A stretch of 64,000 nucleotides of DNA from Clostridiales bacterium (GTDB lineage: Bacteria; Bacillota; Clostridia; Oscillospirales; Ruminococcaceae): assembly GCA_003150405.1 (NCBI GenBank), contig QAMM01000007.1, positions 1-64,000 on the forward strand. The letters are read 5' to 3'. The notes beneath the pieces were generated by a model. The model saw nothing but the letters and a program-made list of their open reading frames with translations. It ran no database searches and had not been told where the DNA came from. The translations under genes were made by a program, and so were the position numbers. This document shows positions 36,213 through 45,221 of the stretch, piece after piece. How positions within the stretch are numbered: the first letter of the stretch is position 1; the number at the start of each line of letters is the position of its first letter.

Positions 36213-36295
36213 TCTCCTCGTCCACAATGTAACCTTATTTTACCACAAATTGCGACGCTATAATATTAATATTTATTTAAAGATATCACTATTTA

Positions 36296-36324
36296 TTGAT
36301 TTCCTCGTGCCAATCTGCTATATT
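36296..36324 (+). promoter_or_regulatory. Promoter of the AraC-type regulator
   Basis: TTGATT (36296-36301), 17 bp spacer, TATATT (36319-36324). On the other strand, an extended -10 (TGG-TAAAAT, complement of about 36238-36246) could start the lipid operon, so the two are divergent from this 130 bp region. Confidence 0.65.
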
Positions 36325-36346
36325 ATCTCTGTAAGAGGGTGATGTT

Positions 36347-37579
36347 ATGGAAATTATCTCCATGTTTCATAGCGGAAAAAAACTGTTGGATCTACTATTT
36401 GAATACAACAAAATACCGGTTCGTGTGTTAAACAGCAGCCTTCAGGTCCTGCACTCTTCATTTGACGTTGAACTGTTCTGGAACACAAACTTCCACAGTG
36501 AGCTTTATCGCTCCTTAATACCCAAAAAAGAAGGCATCCCCGCACTCTGTGCCTCAAATTCCATTGAGATGATGTCCTCTTTCCCCTTTACCAGCCAGGG
36601 GAAAGAGTATTATCTCGTCATTGGGCCTGCATTATTGGCCCGTCCGCATTCCTCCACCCAAAATTATTCCTTTACCTTCTTCCCGTCCATGCGTCCGGAC
36701 GACCTGGAAAAGCTTATCTGTATTATGCCCCCGGTGAGCATCACCCAGTTCGCAAGCTTTGTACGCCTGCTTTATATTGCTTTTACCGATCAGGAGGTCA
36801 CCGTGCGGGAAATCATCGAACAGAGTACCGAAATCAATACGCCGCACAGCATTTCACGTGCACTTTCCAATTCCATGTTCGAACAGCGGGAGAAAAAATC
36901 AGGCCATGGTTCCTATGCGCAGGAGCTGTTGCTGCTCAACACCATTAAAAGCGGCAATTTGGATGCATTGGAATATTTTGCAGGCTCATTTCTGCCGCGG
37001 GAGGAATTCCGCCTTTCAAGCGATCCGCTCCGGCAGGCCATTTACTCTTTTATCACCGCCATTACCCTGATTACCCGTTTTGCAGTAGAAGGCGGCCTGG
37101 ATGAAGAGCTTGCCTTTAACATGTGTGAAGTCTATGTTCAGAAAGTGGATCACTGCAAAACCTCCTTAGAGGTTACTTCACTGCTCTATACGGCCGCGCA
37201 GGACTTTACCTCTCGCATTCGGGATACCCGTCAGCAAATCAGCTATTCCAATCACATTATCCGCTGTACCGATTATATTTTCCGCCACCTGCATGAACCG
37301 GTCTCGCTTGAGGCACTGTCCCGCGAGACTGGGTTAAGTCCGGCCTATCTTTCGGTTCTGTTTAAAAAGGAAACCGGTATGCCGCTGGCAGATTTTATCC
37401 AGCTCCAGCGTGTGGAGGAGGCCAAAAACCTGCTCCGCTTTTCGGATTACCAAATTTCTGAAATCAGCAGCTTTCTTGCGTTTAGCTCGCAAAGCTATTT
37501 TACCAGTGTTTTCAAACGCCATACCGGCATGACACCAAAAAAGTACCGCGAGCTGTACTTCCGCAAAAACTGGTCCTGA
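36347..37579 (+). CDS. AraC-family transcriptional regulator
   Basis: 410 residues. The C-terminal 100 residues form a standard AraC DNA-binding domain with two helix-turn-helix units (EPVSLEALSRETGLSPAYLS and ISEISSFLAFSSQSYFTSVF) and the ending HTGMTPKKYRELYF. The N-terminal 280 residues are a sensing domain of clostridial YesN-like type with no receiver motif. GAGGGTGATGTT precedes the ATG. It may control the divergent operon or nearby hydrolases; the ligand is unknown. Confidence 0.9.
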   Translation: MEIISMFHSGKKLLDLLFEYNKIPVRVLNSSLQVLHSSFDVELFWNTNFHSELYRSLIPKKEGIPALCASNSIEMMSSFPFTSQGKEYYLVIGPALLARPHSSTQNYSFTFFPSMRPDDLEKLICIMPPVSITQFASFVRLLYIAFTDQEVTVREIIEQSTEINTPHSISRALSNSMFEQREKKSGHGSYAQELLLLNTIKSGNLDALEYFAGSFLPREEFRLSSDPLRQAIYSFITAITLITRFAVEGGLDEELAFNMCEVYVQKVDHCKTSLEVTSLLYTAAQDFTSRIRDTRQQISYSNHIIRCTDYIFRHLHEPVSLEALSRETGLSPAYLSVLFKKETGMPLADFIQLQRVEEAKNLLRFSDYQISEISSFLAFSSQSYFTSVFKRHTGMTPKKYRELYFRKNWS

Positions 37580-38019
37580 AACAACCACCTCATTTAACGG
37601 ACCAAGGTCAAAAATGCTTCATTGGCGTTTGCCCGCAGTGAAAATGCGGTATAAAAAACGGCGTCATTCTTTTAAGCATCTTTGAAAACCGGCGGACGCC
37701 GCCAACCAACAACGAAGCCGTCTCGGACTCAATTCCGCAGATAACCAATAGGTTCTCTCCATACGTTGTGCAGACTGCTGCCTTGCTTGGGTAAACCCCT
37801 GGCAACAAAGCCTCCCCTGCCGCCGTTTCATCCGGCCGCGATACGCGAAGAAAAGAGGACTATGCAGATCCTGCCATATCAATTTCCTCTCATTTCAATC
37901 GATCCATGCCGAAATTCAACGTCGTGTCTGTACTGCTTGTCTGGCAAACGGATGAGGTTTTCACATCATTTCCAAAGCATTAGTCAAATGCCCTGCAAGC
38001 AATCGAATATCAATTTTTA
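37580..38019. other. 440 bp intergenic stretch, no gene seen
   Basis: Between the AraC regulator and the terminator of the creatininase gene. Only short frames without ribosome sites. A GC-rich patch (CGGCGTC at about 37660, GGCGGACGCCG at about 37691) could pair but has no U-tract. I cannot assign a function. Confidence 0.5.
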
Positions 38020-38057
38020 GCCAAACGCCCCCTGTTTATAAACAGGGGGCGTTTGGC
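38020..38057. terminator. Strong hairpin, terminator of the creatininase operon or AraC gene
   Basis: A 17 bp perfect stem GCCAAACGCCCCCTGTT/AACAGGGGGCGTTTGGC with a TATA loop, between convergent genes. The U-tract is weak on both sides (TGTTATTTT on plus), so the stem itself is more certain than the termination. Confidence 0.7.
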
Positions 38058-38059
38058 TG

Positions 38060-38815
38060 TTATTTTAGTTCTTCCAAAATTTCGCGGATAATCGCGCCCA
38101 TCCGCGCCCGGTGATGGTTAATGACCCTCCATCCGTTTTCCTCGGTGCCGACAACACGGGGGTCCTCCCCGAACATCCCAAGCGGCCATCCTTTTTCCGG
38201 CAGATTTTCCATATGTACCAACTCCGGATAAAGCGCGCGGGTGATCATGGTCTCGTTGCCCGCCGCGTGGTCGGACATATAGCCCTTTATTACGGATTCG
38301 TCGGTAGTAAAGCAGGTGATGACCCGGATGCCATAGGCTTTCTCCAATTCCTCCTTATGCGCCTCTGCCCAGTGGATTGACGGACCATGTCCGTGCATGA
38401 CCACCAGCCGGAACCCAGCACGGGCAAGCTGTTTAACAATGGAAAACACCACCTGCCCGAACAGGTCTTCCTCCATATAGTAAATGCTGCCGGGAAGCTG
38501 CTGGGTAGGGTAGGCCATAAAGCTGTCCGGGTCCTTTTCAAACCAGAAATCCATTCCGTAATATTCGGTGCCGTCCGGCTCCACCTTTTTGGCGTCCGGC
38601 GCGCAGAACAGCATCGGCAGCACAATGCCGCCCACATCCTCCGCCAGCATGCCAAACAGCTCTTCGGACTGGATTCCGTCCGCCCCCAGAGGCAGATGTG
38701 CCCCATGCCATTCAATGGTGCCCAACGGCAGGTAGGCCACCGGCGCTTCCGCAAGCCGTTTGCGGAACATATCTGGGGTGATATATTTGTACTGTACCTC
38801 TCGTTTCATCTTCAT
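38060..38815 (-). CDS. Creatininase-family amidohydrolase
   Basis: 251 residues. Metal-site motifs of the family are present: PLGTIEWHGAHLPLGADG (Glu, His and Asp ligands) near residue 30-45, and VMHGHGPSIHWAEAHKEE near 140-155. Creatininase-family enzymes open cyclic amides or, in MftE-like members, cut peptides; the exact substrate here is unknown. It is preceded by GGAATGGAGAATGAAG and lies 12 bp downstream of an esterase gene, so the two form an operon. Confidence 0.85.
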   Translation of the reverse strand: MKMKREVQYKYITPDMFRKRLAEAPVAYLPLGTIEWHGAHLPLGADGIQSEELFGMLAEDVGGIVLPMLFCAPDAKKVEPDGTEYYGMDFWFEKDPDSFMAYPTQQLPGSIYYMEEDLFGQVVFSIVKQLARAGFRLVVMHGHGPSIHWAEAHKEELEKAYGIRVITCFTTDESVIKGYMSDHAAGNETMITRALYPELVHMENLPEKGWPLGMFGEDPRVVGTEENGWRVINHHRARMGAIIREILEELK

Positions 38816-38827
38816 TCTCCATTCCTT

Positions 38828-39775
38828 TTATTCTATATGTAGAACCTGCTTGAGCCAGTCGGTAATCCGTTTGATGTTGTCCAAACTCTGGAAAGGGGTT
38901 CCGCCGTGCTTCGCCCCATGGATGAGATCGAGGGTGACATTGTCCTCCCCGATCATCATGGTGAGCGCCTTGTCAAATTCCACCGATTCCAAGTAGGGCA
39001 CCAACGGATCCTCGGTCCCATGCTGCAACAGGAAAGGCGGGCAGTCCCTGGTGAGGTAGGTGGCCGGTGAAAACTTCCGCGCAGCCTCCGGGAATCCCTC
39101 TTTGGTGCAGCCTAAAAGCTGGTAGAGCTTGGTCGGTTCCCCTGCCTGAAGCTCATCTACCAACTGGTTGAGCTGAACCTTTTCCTGTGCGGAGCGTTCC
39201 AGCCAGATCGGCGCATACCATGCAACCACCGCCTGTACCGATTCATCCACATCCGGGTTACCCAGCGAACGGTCGGTCAGCTCCGGCACGTTGGGTGAAG
39301 TGCCTGCAAGCGCGGCAAGATGACCGCCCGCCGAACCGCCCCAAACCGCGACCTTTGTTGGATCCAACCGGTACTCCTCCGCATGGGCTTTTACAAAACG
39401 AATTGCCGCTTTGACGTCCTGAATCTGGGCAGGATGCGGATATTCCGGGGCCAGCCGGTACCGGATTGACGCCATCGCAAATCCAAACGGTACCGCCTTA
39501 ATGCCCCCATGCACCTCCCAATAATTTTTGTCGCCGTCGCTCCAGCCGCCGCCGTGTACCATAACGATAACAGGGAAAGGGCCTTCGCCCTCATTCGGCA
39601 GGTAAATGTCCATCACTTCATCCGGATGCGGGCCATAGGGAACGTCAAACCACTTTTGTTTGATATCCGAATGATCAATGAGAATACGCAGCCCGCCCTC
39701 CAGTTCGGAATTGATGGGAACGTTTACCGTTACCGGCCCGTTGACGGTTTGAAAGGTTTGTTTCTTTCTCGGCAT
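38828..39775 (-). CDS. Alpha/beta hydrolase, carboxylesterase (BD-FAE/HSL-like)
   Basis: 315 residues from the ATG at 39775 after AAAGGAGGAAATT. Oxyanion motif VHGGGWSDGD, nucleophile WGGSAGGH and, near the end, the acidic residue in HGTEDPLVPY and His in GAKHGGTPF complete a Ser-Asp-His triad. No signal peptide. Members of this group deacylate carbohydrate or phenolic esters; given the many glycosidases here, a sugar-ester role is plausible but is inference. A broken paralogue lies just upstream. Confidence 0.88.
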   Translation of the reverse strand: MPRKKQTFQTVNGPVTVNVPINSELEGGLRILIDHSDIKQKWFDVPYGPHPDEVMDIYLPNEGEGPFPVIVMVHGGGWSDGDKNYWEVHGGIKAVPFGFAMASIRYRLAPEYPHPAQIQDVKAAIRFVKAHAEEYRLDPTKVAVWGGSAGGHLAALAGTSPNVPELTDRSLGNPDVDESVQAVVAWYAPIWLERSAQEKVQLNQLVDELQAGEPTKLYQLLGCTKEGFPEAARKFSPATYLTRDCPPFLLQHGTEDPLVPYLESVEFDKALTMMIGEDNVTLDLIHGAKHGGTPFQSLDNIKRITDWLKQVLHIE

Positions 39776-39852
39776 AGTGAATTTCCTCCTTTGTCGATTG
39801 CAGTGTCTTTGCTCGGTCTGTCCCATATTCAAAAAAACAGAACAAGTACCCA

Positions 39853-40068
39853 TTATTTTAAGTTACGGTTAAGGAACCGGATAATCCGCGCAAGGTTTTC
39901 CGGTGTTCCAAACGCTCCGCCGCCATGTCCGGCCCCCTCCCAAACATCCGATTCTACCCGGTCCGGACCAATCTTCTCCGCAAGCGCCCGGGCAAAATAT
40001 TGCGCCTGGGCAAGAGACAATAGGTCGTCTTTGGTGCCGTGCTGAATGAGAAAAGGCGGGGATTTCAC
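39853..40068 (-). pseudogene. C-terminal fragment of a second alpha/beta hydrolase
   Basis: 71 residues that match the last quarter of the neighbouring esterase: PPFLIQHGTKDDLLSLAQA against PPFLLQHGTEDPLVPY, and GAGHGGGAFGTPENLARI against GAKHGGTPFQSLDNIKRI. It keeps the Asp and His region but lacks the nucleophile and oxyanion parts. An in-frame stop lies a few codons upstream of the first GTG. No ribosome site. It looks like the remnant of a tandem duplicate. Confidence 0.75.
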
Positions 40069-40279
40069 GCGGATCCCGTTTCACCGGACCGAGGGTAAAA
40101 GCTGGCATAGCGTTCATCCCTTCCAACTGGCAGCAGGAAAATTTTATTGTTTCCAGTGTAGCACAAATACCACCTCTGCGCAATAAACCACAAAGTGCAG
40201 CTAATTTGTGCAAATCCATGGCGAAAAATGTCAAAACTGTGTAAAATTTTAAAAAGCCCTATGCGAAATGTTGCCTGCA

Positions 40280-40288
40280 TGCTATAAT
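40280..40288 (+). promoter_or_regulatory. Extended -10 promoter of the Na/Pi gene
   Basis: TGC-TATAAT (the TATAAT is 40283-40288). No good -35 is visible at 17 bp, so it probably works as an extended -10. The start point is about 65 nt before the ATG. Confidence 0.6.
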
Positions 40289-40357
40289 TGTGATAAATAT
40301 GTAATGGAATTGTAAAGAATAACAGCAGAAACAGAGAAAAACCAATGGGGGTACGGG

Positions 40358-42181
40358 ATGGACTGGTTAAATGTTGTGTCTCTGGGCGGCGGACTTGCCC
40401 TGTTCCTGTTTGGCATGAACGTGCTGGGCAACAGCCTGGAAAAACTTTCCGGCGGGCGTATGGAGAAAACGCTCGAAAAGCTGACCAACAGCGTTTGGAA
40501 GGGCGTACTGCTCGGTGCGCTGGTTACGGCGGCAATCCAAAGTTCTTCGGCCACGACGGTTATTGTCGTTGGCCTCGTCAATGCGGGGATTTTAAAGCTG
40601 CGTTCTTGCATTGGCGTCATTATGGGCGCAAATATTGGTACAACGGTTACAGCGCAGATTCTGCGTCTGGGTGATTTGGAAGGAAGCGCAAACGCAAACT
40701 TTTTCCTCACCCTGCTTAAGCCAACTACTCTGGCGCCAATCATTGCGGTTGTTGGTATTATCTTTTTAATGGCCGGCAAACGGGCCAAATACAAAGATAT
40801 CGGCACCATACTGCTTGGCTTCTCGGTGCTGTTCACCGGTATGTTTACCATGGAGGCAGCGGTGAAACCGCTTGCCGAGGTACCGGAATTCGCACAGATT
40901 TTCGCTACCCTTTCCAATCCGATTCTCGGCGTGCTCGTCGGCGCCATTGTCACCGCTATCATTCAAAGCTCGTCGGCGTCGGTTGGTATCTTGCAGGCGC
41001 TTTCAGCTACAGGAGCTATCACCTATGCTTCTGCTGTGCCGATTATCCTCGGCCAGAACATCGGTACCTGCATCACCTCGATGCTCGCGAGCATCGGTAC
41101 CAGCAAAAATGCCAAACGTGCTGCATTTGTGCACCTTTACTTCAATATCATCGGCGCTACCCTCTTTCTTGCGGGCGTATACATCATTCAGTATACGATC
41201 GGCTTTCCGTTCTGGATGGACGCTATTGACAAAGGCGGTATTGCAAACTTCCACACCATTTTCAACGTAGTTGTCACGCTGGTCTTTATTCCTTTTACCG
41301 GCGTTCTGGAAAAGCTAGCCACACTCACAGTGCGCAAGGGAAAAGACGAAGAGGATGGCGAAACCGAGACCAGCCTGCTGGACGAACGCCTGCTGGTTTC
41401 CCCCGGTCTTGCGCTTGGCCAGTGCACTACTCTGCTCAAACGCATGGCGATGTTTGCCCGGCAGAACCTGCTGGATGCAATGGGCTTGTTCCGCAGCTAT
41501 GATCAAAAAGCCTTTGAACATGTTGCAGAGGTTGAGGATAATATCGACCGCATTGAGGACCGCCTGGGTAACTACCTGCAAAAGCTCACCGACCGCGAGC
41601 TGACCGACAGCGAGAGCAGACAGGTCACCTATGTACTCCACCTCATTTCCGAAATTGAACGCATTGGCGACTACGCCGTCAACATTGCCGATCGTGCGGA
41701 TATGCTCCATAATCGCGGTGCAAAATTCTCTGCCAAAGGTACGGCGGAAATGGAGGTTATGTTCTCCGCCATTGAAGAGATTGTTACCCTGACTACCGAT
41801 ATTGTGGAAAAGGCCGATCTCAACACCGCTCTGCTGGTCGAACCCTTGGAACAAACCATCGACGTGCTGGAGGAAACTCTGAAGGCTAAGCATATCCAAC
41901 GGCTTAAAAAAGGCAAATGCACGGTGGATACTGGCATCATTTACCTGGAAACTGTCGCCGATCTGGAGCGTGTAGCAGACCATTGCTCCAACATCGCAGT
42001 TTATGTCATCGGGGACAATAATTTGAGTGAACATGCCCAAATTGAAGGTGAGGTCAACCAGCATGCCTTCCTGCATCGGATGCACGAAGAAGGCGGCACT
42101 GTCTATGAAAATGCCATGAAGATGTACATGGAAAAATACGTCTCCTCTTTCAAGCGGGAAAAGGATGACGCAAAAGCCTGA
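40358..42181 (+). CDS. Na/Pi symporter with C-terminal PhoU-like domain
   Basis: 607 residues. Two inverted repeat halves each carry the QSSS motif (IQSSSATTVIVVGLVNAG near residue 50 and IIQSSSASVGILQALSATG near 205), the signature of NaPi-IIb-type symporters. About eight hydrophobic segments end near residue 320; the remaining 280 residues form a helical PhoU-like domain (ISEIERIGDYAVNIADRA, ETVADLERVADHCSNIA). It takes up phosphate with sodium. GGGGGTACGGG precedes the ATG; it is monocistronic. The PhoU part suggests regulation by the phosphate state. Confidence 0.93.
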   Translation: MDWLNVVSLGGGLALFLFGMNVLGNSLEKLSGGRMEKTLEKLTNSVWKGVLLGALVTAAIQSSSATTVIVVGLVNAGILKLRSCIGVIMGANIGTTVTAQILRLGDLEGSANANFFLTLLKPTTLAPIIAVVGIIFLMAGKRAKYKDIGTILLGFSVLFTGMFTMEAAVKPLAEVPEFAQIFATLSNPILGVLVGAIVTAIIQSSSASVGILQALSATGAITYASAVPIILGQNIGTCITSMLASIGTSKNAKRAAFVHLYFNIIGATLFLAGVYIIQYTIGFPFWMDAIDKGGIANFHTIFNVVVTLVFIPFTGVLEKLATLTVRKGKDEEDGETETSLLDERLLVSPGLALGQCTTLLKRMAMFARQNLLDAMGLFRSYDQKAFEHVAEVEDNIDRIEDRLGNYLQKLTDRELTDSESRQVTYVLHLISEIERIGDYAVNIADRADMLHNRGAKFSAKGTAEMEVMFSAIEEIVTLTTDIVEKADLNTALLVEPLEQTIDVLEETLKAKHIQRLKKGKCTVDTGIIYLETVADLERVADHCSNIAVYVIGDNNLSEHAQIEGEVNQHAFLHRMHEEGGTVYENAMKMYMEKYVSSFKREKDDAKA

Positions 42182-42191
42182 TCACACACCC

Positions 42192-42227
42192 AAAGAGGGC
42201 GGAAGCAACTGCTTCCGCCCTCTTTTT
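42192..42227 (+). terminator. Terminator of the Na/Pi gene
   Basis: AAAGAGGGCGGAAGCA pairs with TGCTTCCGCCCTCTTT around a 4 nt loop, followed by TT; the flanking A and T tracts make it bidirectional, serving also the small minus-strand gene at 42320. Confidence 0.92.
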
Positions 42228-42319
42228 GTCTTTCAAAACAACTTTTACATCCTCCGGGAAAAACAAGCTGAAGAAGTGCCTTCCACGCTGTGCAAATGCT
42301 CCCGGGAGGGAAATCCCGG

Positions 42320-42514
42320 CTATTTCTGGGCAATCTCGCCGCGCCGGATTGCCACCACCTTGCCGCTGTCCTGCGGCGAGCAAAGGCGTTCGGCTGCGCA
42401 GAACCCCGCTTCAAACGCGTTCCGGATCACCTCAAACAGCGCAGTCTGTGCAGCGTCGTACTCCGGCCCGTCAATGTATTGGGAAAACGCCCATTCAAAT
42501 TCTTCCTTGTGCAT
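42320..42514 (-). CDS. Small acidic protein, not recognised
   Basis: 64 residues from the ATG at 42514 preceded by AAGGAGATTGCTGCTC. The sequence is helical and acidic at first (MHKEEFEWAFSQYIDGPEYD), then AQTALFEVIRNAFEAGFCAA, and it ends in a short basic strand (KVVAIRRGEIAQK). I do not know the family. It stands alone, convergent with the Na/Pi gene and sharing its terminator. Confidence 0.6.
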   Translation of the reverse strand: MHKEEFEWAFSQYIDGPEYDAAQTALFEVIRNAFEAGFCAAERLCSPQDSGKVVAIRRGEIAQK

Positions 42515-43037
42515 GAGCAGCAATCTCCTTGACTGAAAATATCCTTCACTTTATTATATGCAGCCGCTGTTCCCAAAAACCGGAATCTGCCGCGATTCCC
42601 GTCGGCGCTCTTCCACACAGATTTGCACCGGCTGCCCAATGGCTCCGTCTTATTCCAGCATAGCAGCCCTTATGCCCAGAATTTTCACAAGACACACCCA
42701 TTGCCGTACTCTGCATCGTCCAAAGGGGGCGGCGGTTTTTCTGAAATTACAAGTCAGACATTCGTATTATACCGTTTCCCAGTTTAAACTTCCTCTGCGA
42801 TTATTAAATATTCGCCACGCAAAGCAAAATGCTTTTTATCAACAAATAGTATATTATAACAACGATTATACAATTTTTAATTTTATTTTGTATAAAATTA
42901 GCCATGTGTATCAATACTAATGTGAATTCGATATTGCTCTTTAGAGTTCTGTTATAACTCCTATAAGTTGTTTTTGTCAACGCTTTTCCATTGTATAGTT
43001 ATTACATAAGAGTTGTAACAATATTGGGAGTCTTATT
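42515..43037. other. 520 bp intergenic region, AT-rich on the right
   Basis: Upstream of the XRE gene. It contains an inverted repeat TTATACAA (42866-42873) / TTGTATAA (42888-42895), and GAGTT (42944-42948) / AACTC (42956-42960), a possible operator for the regulator. TTGTCA (42974-42979) and TATAGT (42994-42999) are spaced by only 14 bp, so the promoter assignment is weak. No gene supported. Confidence 0.45.
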
Positions 43038-43340
43038 ATGAATGCGCTCGAAAGAATTAGAGAATTGCTTTTAAAATACAATTGGTCAAAATATGAGTTA
43101 GCCAAGCGTGCCAATGTTCCACAGGGCACCATCAATCAAATGTTCTCCAGAAATTATCAGCCGTCTATTTCCACTCTGGAAAGCATCTGTAGGGGTTTTG
43201 GCATTTCGATGGCAGAATTCTTTGCCGAAGAAGAAACCGAACGCCACTTAACCGCTGAACAGGTTATGCTGCTCAACAAGTGGGCAGAACTAACCGACGA
43301 GCAAAAGGAAATTCTCTTAAAATTTTTAAGCAGTCTTTAA
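43038..43340 (+). CDS. XRE-family transcriptional regulator
   Basis: 100 residues. The N-terminal 65 residues form a Cro/C1-type helix-turn-helix (WSKYELAKRANVPQGTINQM with recognition helix, then STLESICRGFGISMAEFF). The C-terminal 35 residues are a short helical tail (LTAEQVMLLNKWAELTDEQK) of the kind that makes dimers. GGGAG precedes the ATG. It stands alone; small regulators of this type are common in clostridial genomes. Targets are unknown; the inverted repeats upstream suggest autoregulation. Confidence 0.88.
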   Translation: MNALERIRELLLKYNWSKYELAKRANVPQGTINQMFSRNYQPSISTLESICRGFGISMAEFFAEEETERHLTAEQVMLLNKWAELTDEQKEILLKFLSSL

Positions 43341-43446
43341 GCCGCACCTTTGTGTGCAGCTTTTCTTTTTCCTGGCGGCCGGACGGCCCGCCATCCGTAA
43401 GGCGAGCTTCTACGGCGTGTCCGCACAAGACGCAGGCAAAAAACAT
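43273..43446 (-). CDS. Possible 57-residue CxxC protein antisense to the XRE gene end
   Basis: A frame on the minus strand with an excellent AGGAGGATAAAAC-ATG start. It encodes MFFACVLCGHAVEARLTDGG, with a CxxC pair, then a charged stretch (RQEKEKLHTKVRLKD). The last 22 codons overlap the 3-prime end of the XRE gene on the other strand. The start site and CxxC are the only evidence, so this may be chance. Confidence 0.3.
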   Translation of the reverse strand: MFFACVLCGHAVEARLTDGGPSGRQEKEKLHTKVRLKDCLKILREFPFARRLVLPTC

Positions 43447-43647
43447 GTTTTATCCTCCTGAAAAAAGGGTATTTATCACAAATAGATACAACCTGTTCTG
43501 CAGGCAGTTCAATGGCAGTACTAGCACCAATAACATTTTCACCGGCTGTATTTCCTTTGTCAACACATGGCACAACCCCTTCTTCAGGATAAAATTGCGC
43601 CGAATTTGGCGCTGATTGCCAACTTTTCCACTCTTTAGACCGAGCAG

Positions 43648-43676
43648 TTGAAAAACTGCCCGGCCCATGCTATAGT
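43648..43676 (+). promoter_or_regulatory. Promoter of the iron alcohol dehydrogenase
   Basis: TTGAAA (43648-43653), 17 bp spacer ending in TGC, TATAGT (43671-43676). Leader about 50 nt. The rest of the gap from 43447 holds nothing I can name. Confidence 0.8.
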
Positions 43677-43732
43677 AAAATTAGTTAGGCAATAAAAACA
43701 CAGCATTTCAATACAATCACAGGAGGTATACC

Positions 43733-44893
43733 ATGGTCGATTTTCAATTTTACAATCCTTGTCGCATTCTTTTCGGCAAAGACAACGAATCCAAACTGCC
43801 TGAGCTTATCCGGAATTTAGGGGGCAGCCGGGTGCTGATGCACTACGGCGGCGGTTCCATTAAGAAAAACGGCGTTTATGACAAGGTCACCCAGGCGCTG
43901 AAAGACGGCGGCATTGAATTCTACGAGCTGGGCGGTGTCCAGCCAAATCCGCGTCTGAAGCTGGTTCGTGAGGGTATTGCGCTCTGTAAGGAGAAAAACC
44001 TGGACTTCATTCTCGCAGTTGGCGGCGGCAGCGTCATCGACTCCTCCAAGGCTATTTCGGTCGGTGTTTATCAGGATGATGTTTGGGACTGCTTTGTCAA
44101 CGGCGTTTACCCGACCAAATCCATCCCGGTGGGCGTTGTGCTGACCATCCCGGCGGCAGGCAGCGAAAGCTCGGACGCTTGCGTCATCACAAACGACGAA
44201 GGTCAGCTCAAACGCGGTCTCACCTGCGAATGCATTTACCCAAAATTTGCACTGCTCAACCCGGAATACACCTACTCCATGCCAAAAGCACAGATTGCAA
44301 ACGGTGCCTGCGATATCATGGCCCATCTGTTTGAGCGGTACTTCACCAACGTCGAGCACGTTGAACTGACCGACCGTCTCATTGAAAGCGCGCTGAAAAC
44401 CATGATGCTCTATGTGCCGCGTGCGCTCAAAGATCCCACCAATTACGACATCCGCGCAGAAATCCTCTGGACCGGTACAGTTGCGCACAACAACCTGCTC
44501 AACACCGGGCGCATTGGCGACTGGGCAAGCCATAACATTGAGCACGAGCTTTCCGGCATGTACGACATTGCGCACGGCGCCGGCCTCGCCATTATTTTCC
44601 CGGCCTGGATGAAATACTGCGCCCCGAAAAACAAGGCCCGTTTTGCGCAGTTCGCACGCCGCATTATGGACATTGACCTCACCTGCGGCAGCGAAGATGC
44701 TGCCATTGCAATGGCGATTGAGAAGCTCGAAAACTTCAACCGCAGCATTGGCCTGCCGGTGCGTCTGTCCGAAGCCGGCATCGGTGAGGAACATCTTCGC
44801 GAAATGGCGGAAAAAGCCGTCCAGTTTGGCCCGCTCGGTAACTTCAAGCTCACAGCAGACGACATTTACAACATCTACAAACTGGCTCTGTAA
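43733..44893 (+). CDS. Iron-containing alcohol dehydrogenase (butanol dehydrogenase-like)
   Basis: 386 residues. NAD(P)-binding part with GGGSVIDSSKAI (about 98-109) and metal-binding part with CDIMAHLFERYF (Asp and His ligands) and EHELSGMYDIAHGAGLAI (two more His ligands). These are the group III (YqhD/BdhA-like) dehydrogenase motifs. It reduces aldehydes such as butyraldehyde or acetaldehyde in fermentation. AGGAGGTATACC precedes the ATG. Own promoter and terminator; codon use looks like that of a highly expressed gene. Confidence 0.93.
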   Translation: MVDFQFYNPCRILFGKDNESKLPELIRNLGGSRVLMHYGGGSIKKNGVYDKVTQALKDGGIEFYELGGVQPNPRLKLVREGIALCKEKNLDFILAVGGGSVIDSSKAISVGVYQDDVWDCFVNGVYPTKSIPVGVVLTIPAAGSESSDACVITNDEGQLKRGLTCECIYPKFALLNPEYTYSMPKAQIANGACDIMAHLFERYFTNVEHVELTDRLIESALKTMMLYVPRALKDPTNYDIRAEILWTGTVAHNNLLNTGRIGDWASHNIEHELSGMYDIAHGAGLAIIFPAWMKYCAPKNKARFAQFARRIMDIDLTCGSEDAAIAMAIEKLENFNRSIGLPVRLSEAGIGEEHLREMAEKAVQFGPLGNFKLTADDIYNIYKLAL

Positions 44894-44909
44894 CCCGGTT
44901 CCATCAAGG

Positions 44910-44938
44910 CGGCGCATCCTCAAAAGGATGCGCCGTTT
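44910..44938 (+). terminator. Terminator of the alcohol dehydrogenase
   Basis: CGGCGCATCCT pairs with AGGATGCGCCG around AAA/CAAA, followed by TTTCT. Confidence 0.88.
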
Positions 44939-45221
44939 CTGCGCGCGGCAAGCCGTCACGCTTATGCCTCGTCTCTCTTTCCATCAAAACCATACTATTT
45001 GGGCGCACAGCCCGAAAAGGAAAGACTGTGCATGCCCTCGAATTCAGAGATATACAATAATCTCAGGGGAAACAAATTTTGCAAAAAATAGAGTTGTTTG
45101 TCTTGCGCAAACAGCTCGCAAAGACGTATAATGGTATGCAGTTCCATTGAATCAAATACGTCGCAGCAGCTCTGCTTAAATATAGGCTGCGCGGCAGTAT
45201 ACAAAGAAAGAGGGAAACCAT
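44939..45221 (+). other. MATE gene upstream region with two small hairpins
   Basis: GCACAG (45004-45009) can pair with CTGTGC (45025-45030), and GAGAT (45048 on) with ATCTC; both lie before the promoter at 45103, so they are not part of the MATE leader. I see no known riboswitch or gene. Confidence 0.4.
45103..45132 (+). promoter_or_regulatory. Promoter of the MATE gene
   Basis: Consensus TATAAT (45127-45132) 18 bp after TTGCGC (45103-45108). Leader about 85 nt. Confidence 0.6.

Noticed and set aside
44995..45060. Riboswitch before the MATE gene
   Set aside because: Small hairpins are present, but they lie upstream of the likely promoter and match no riboswitch pattern that I know.
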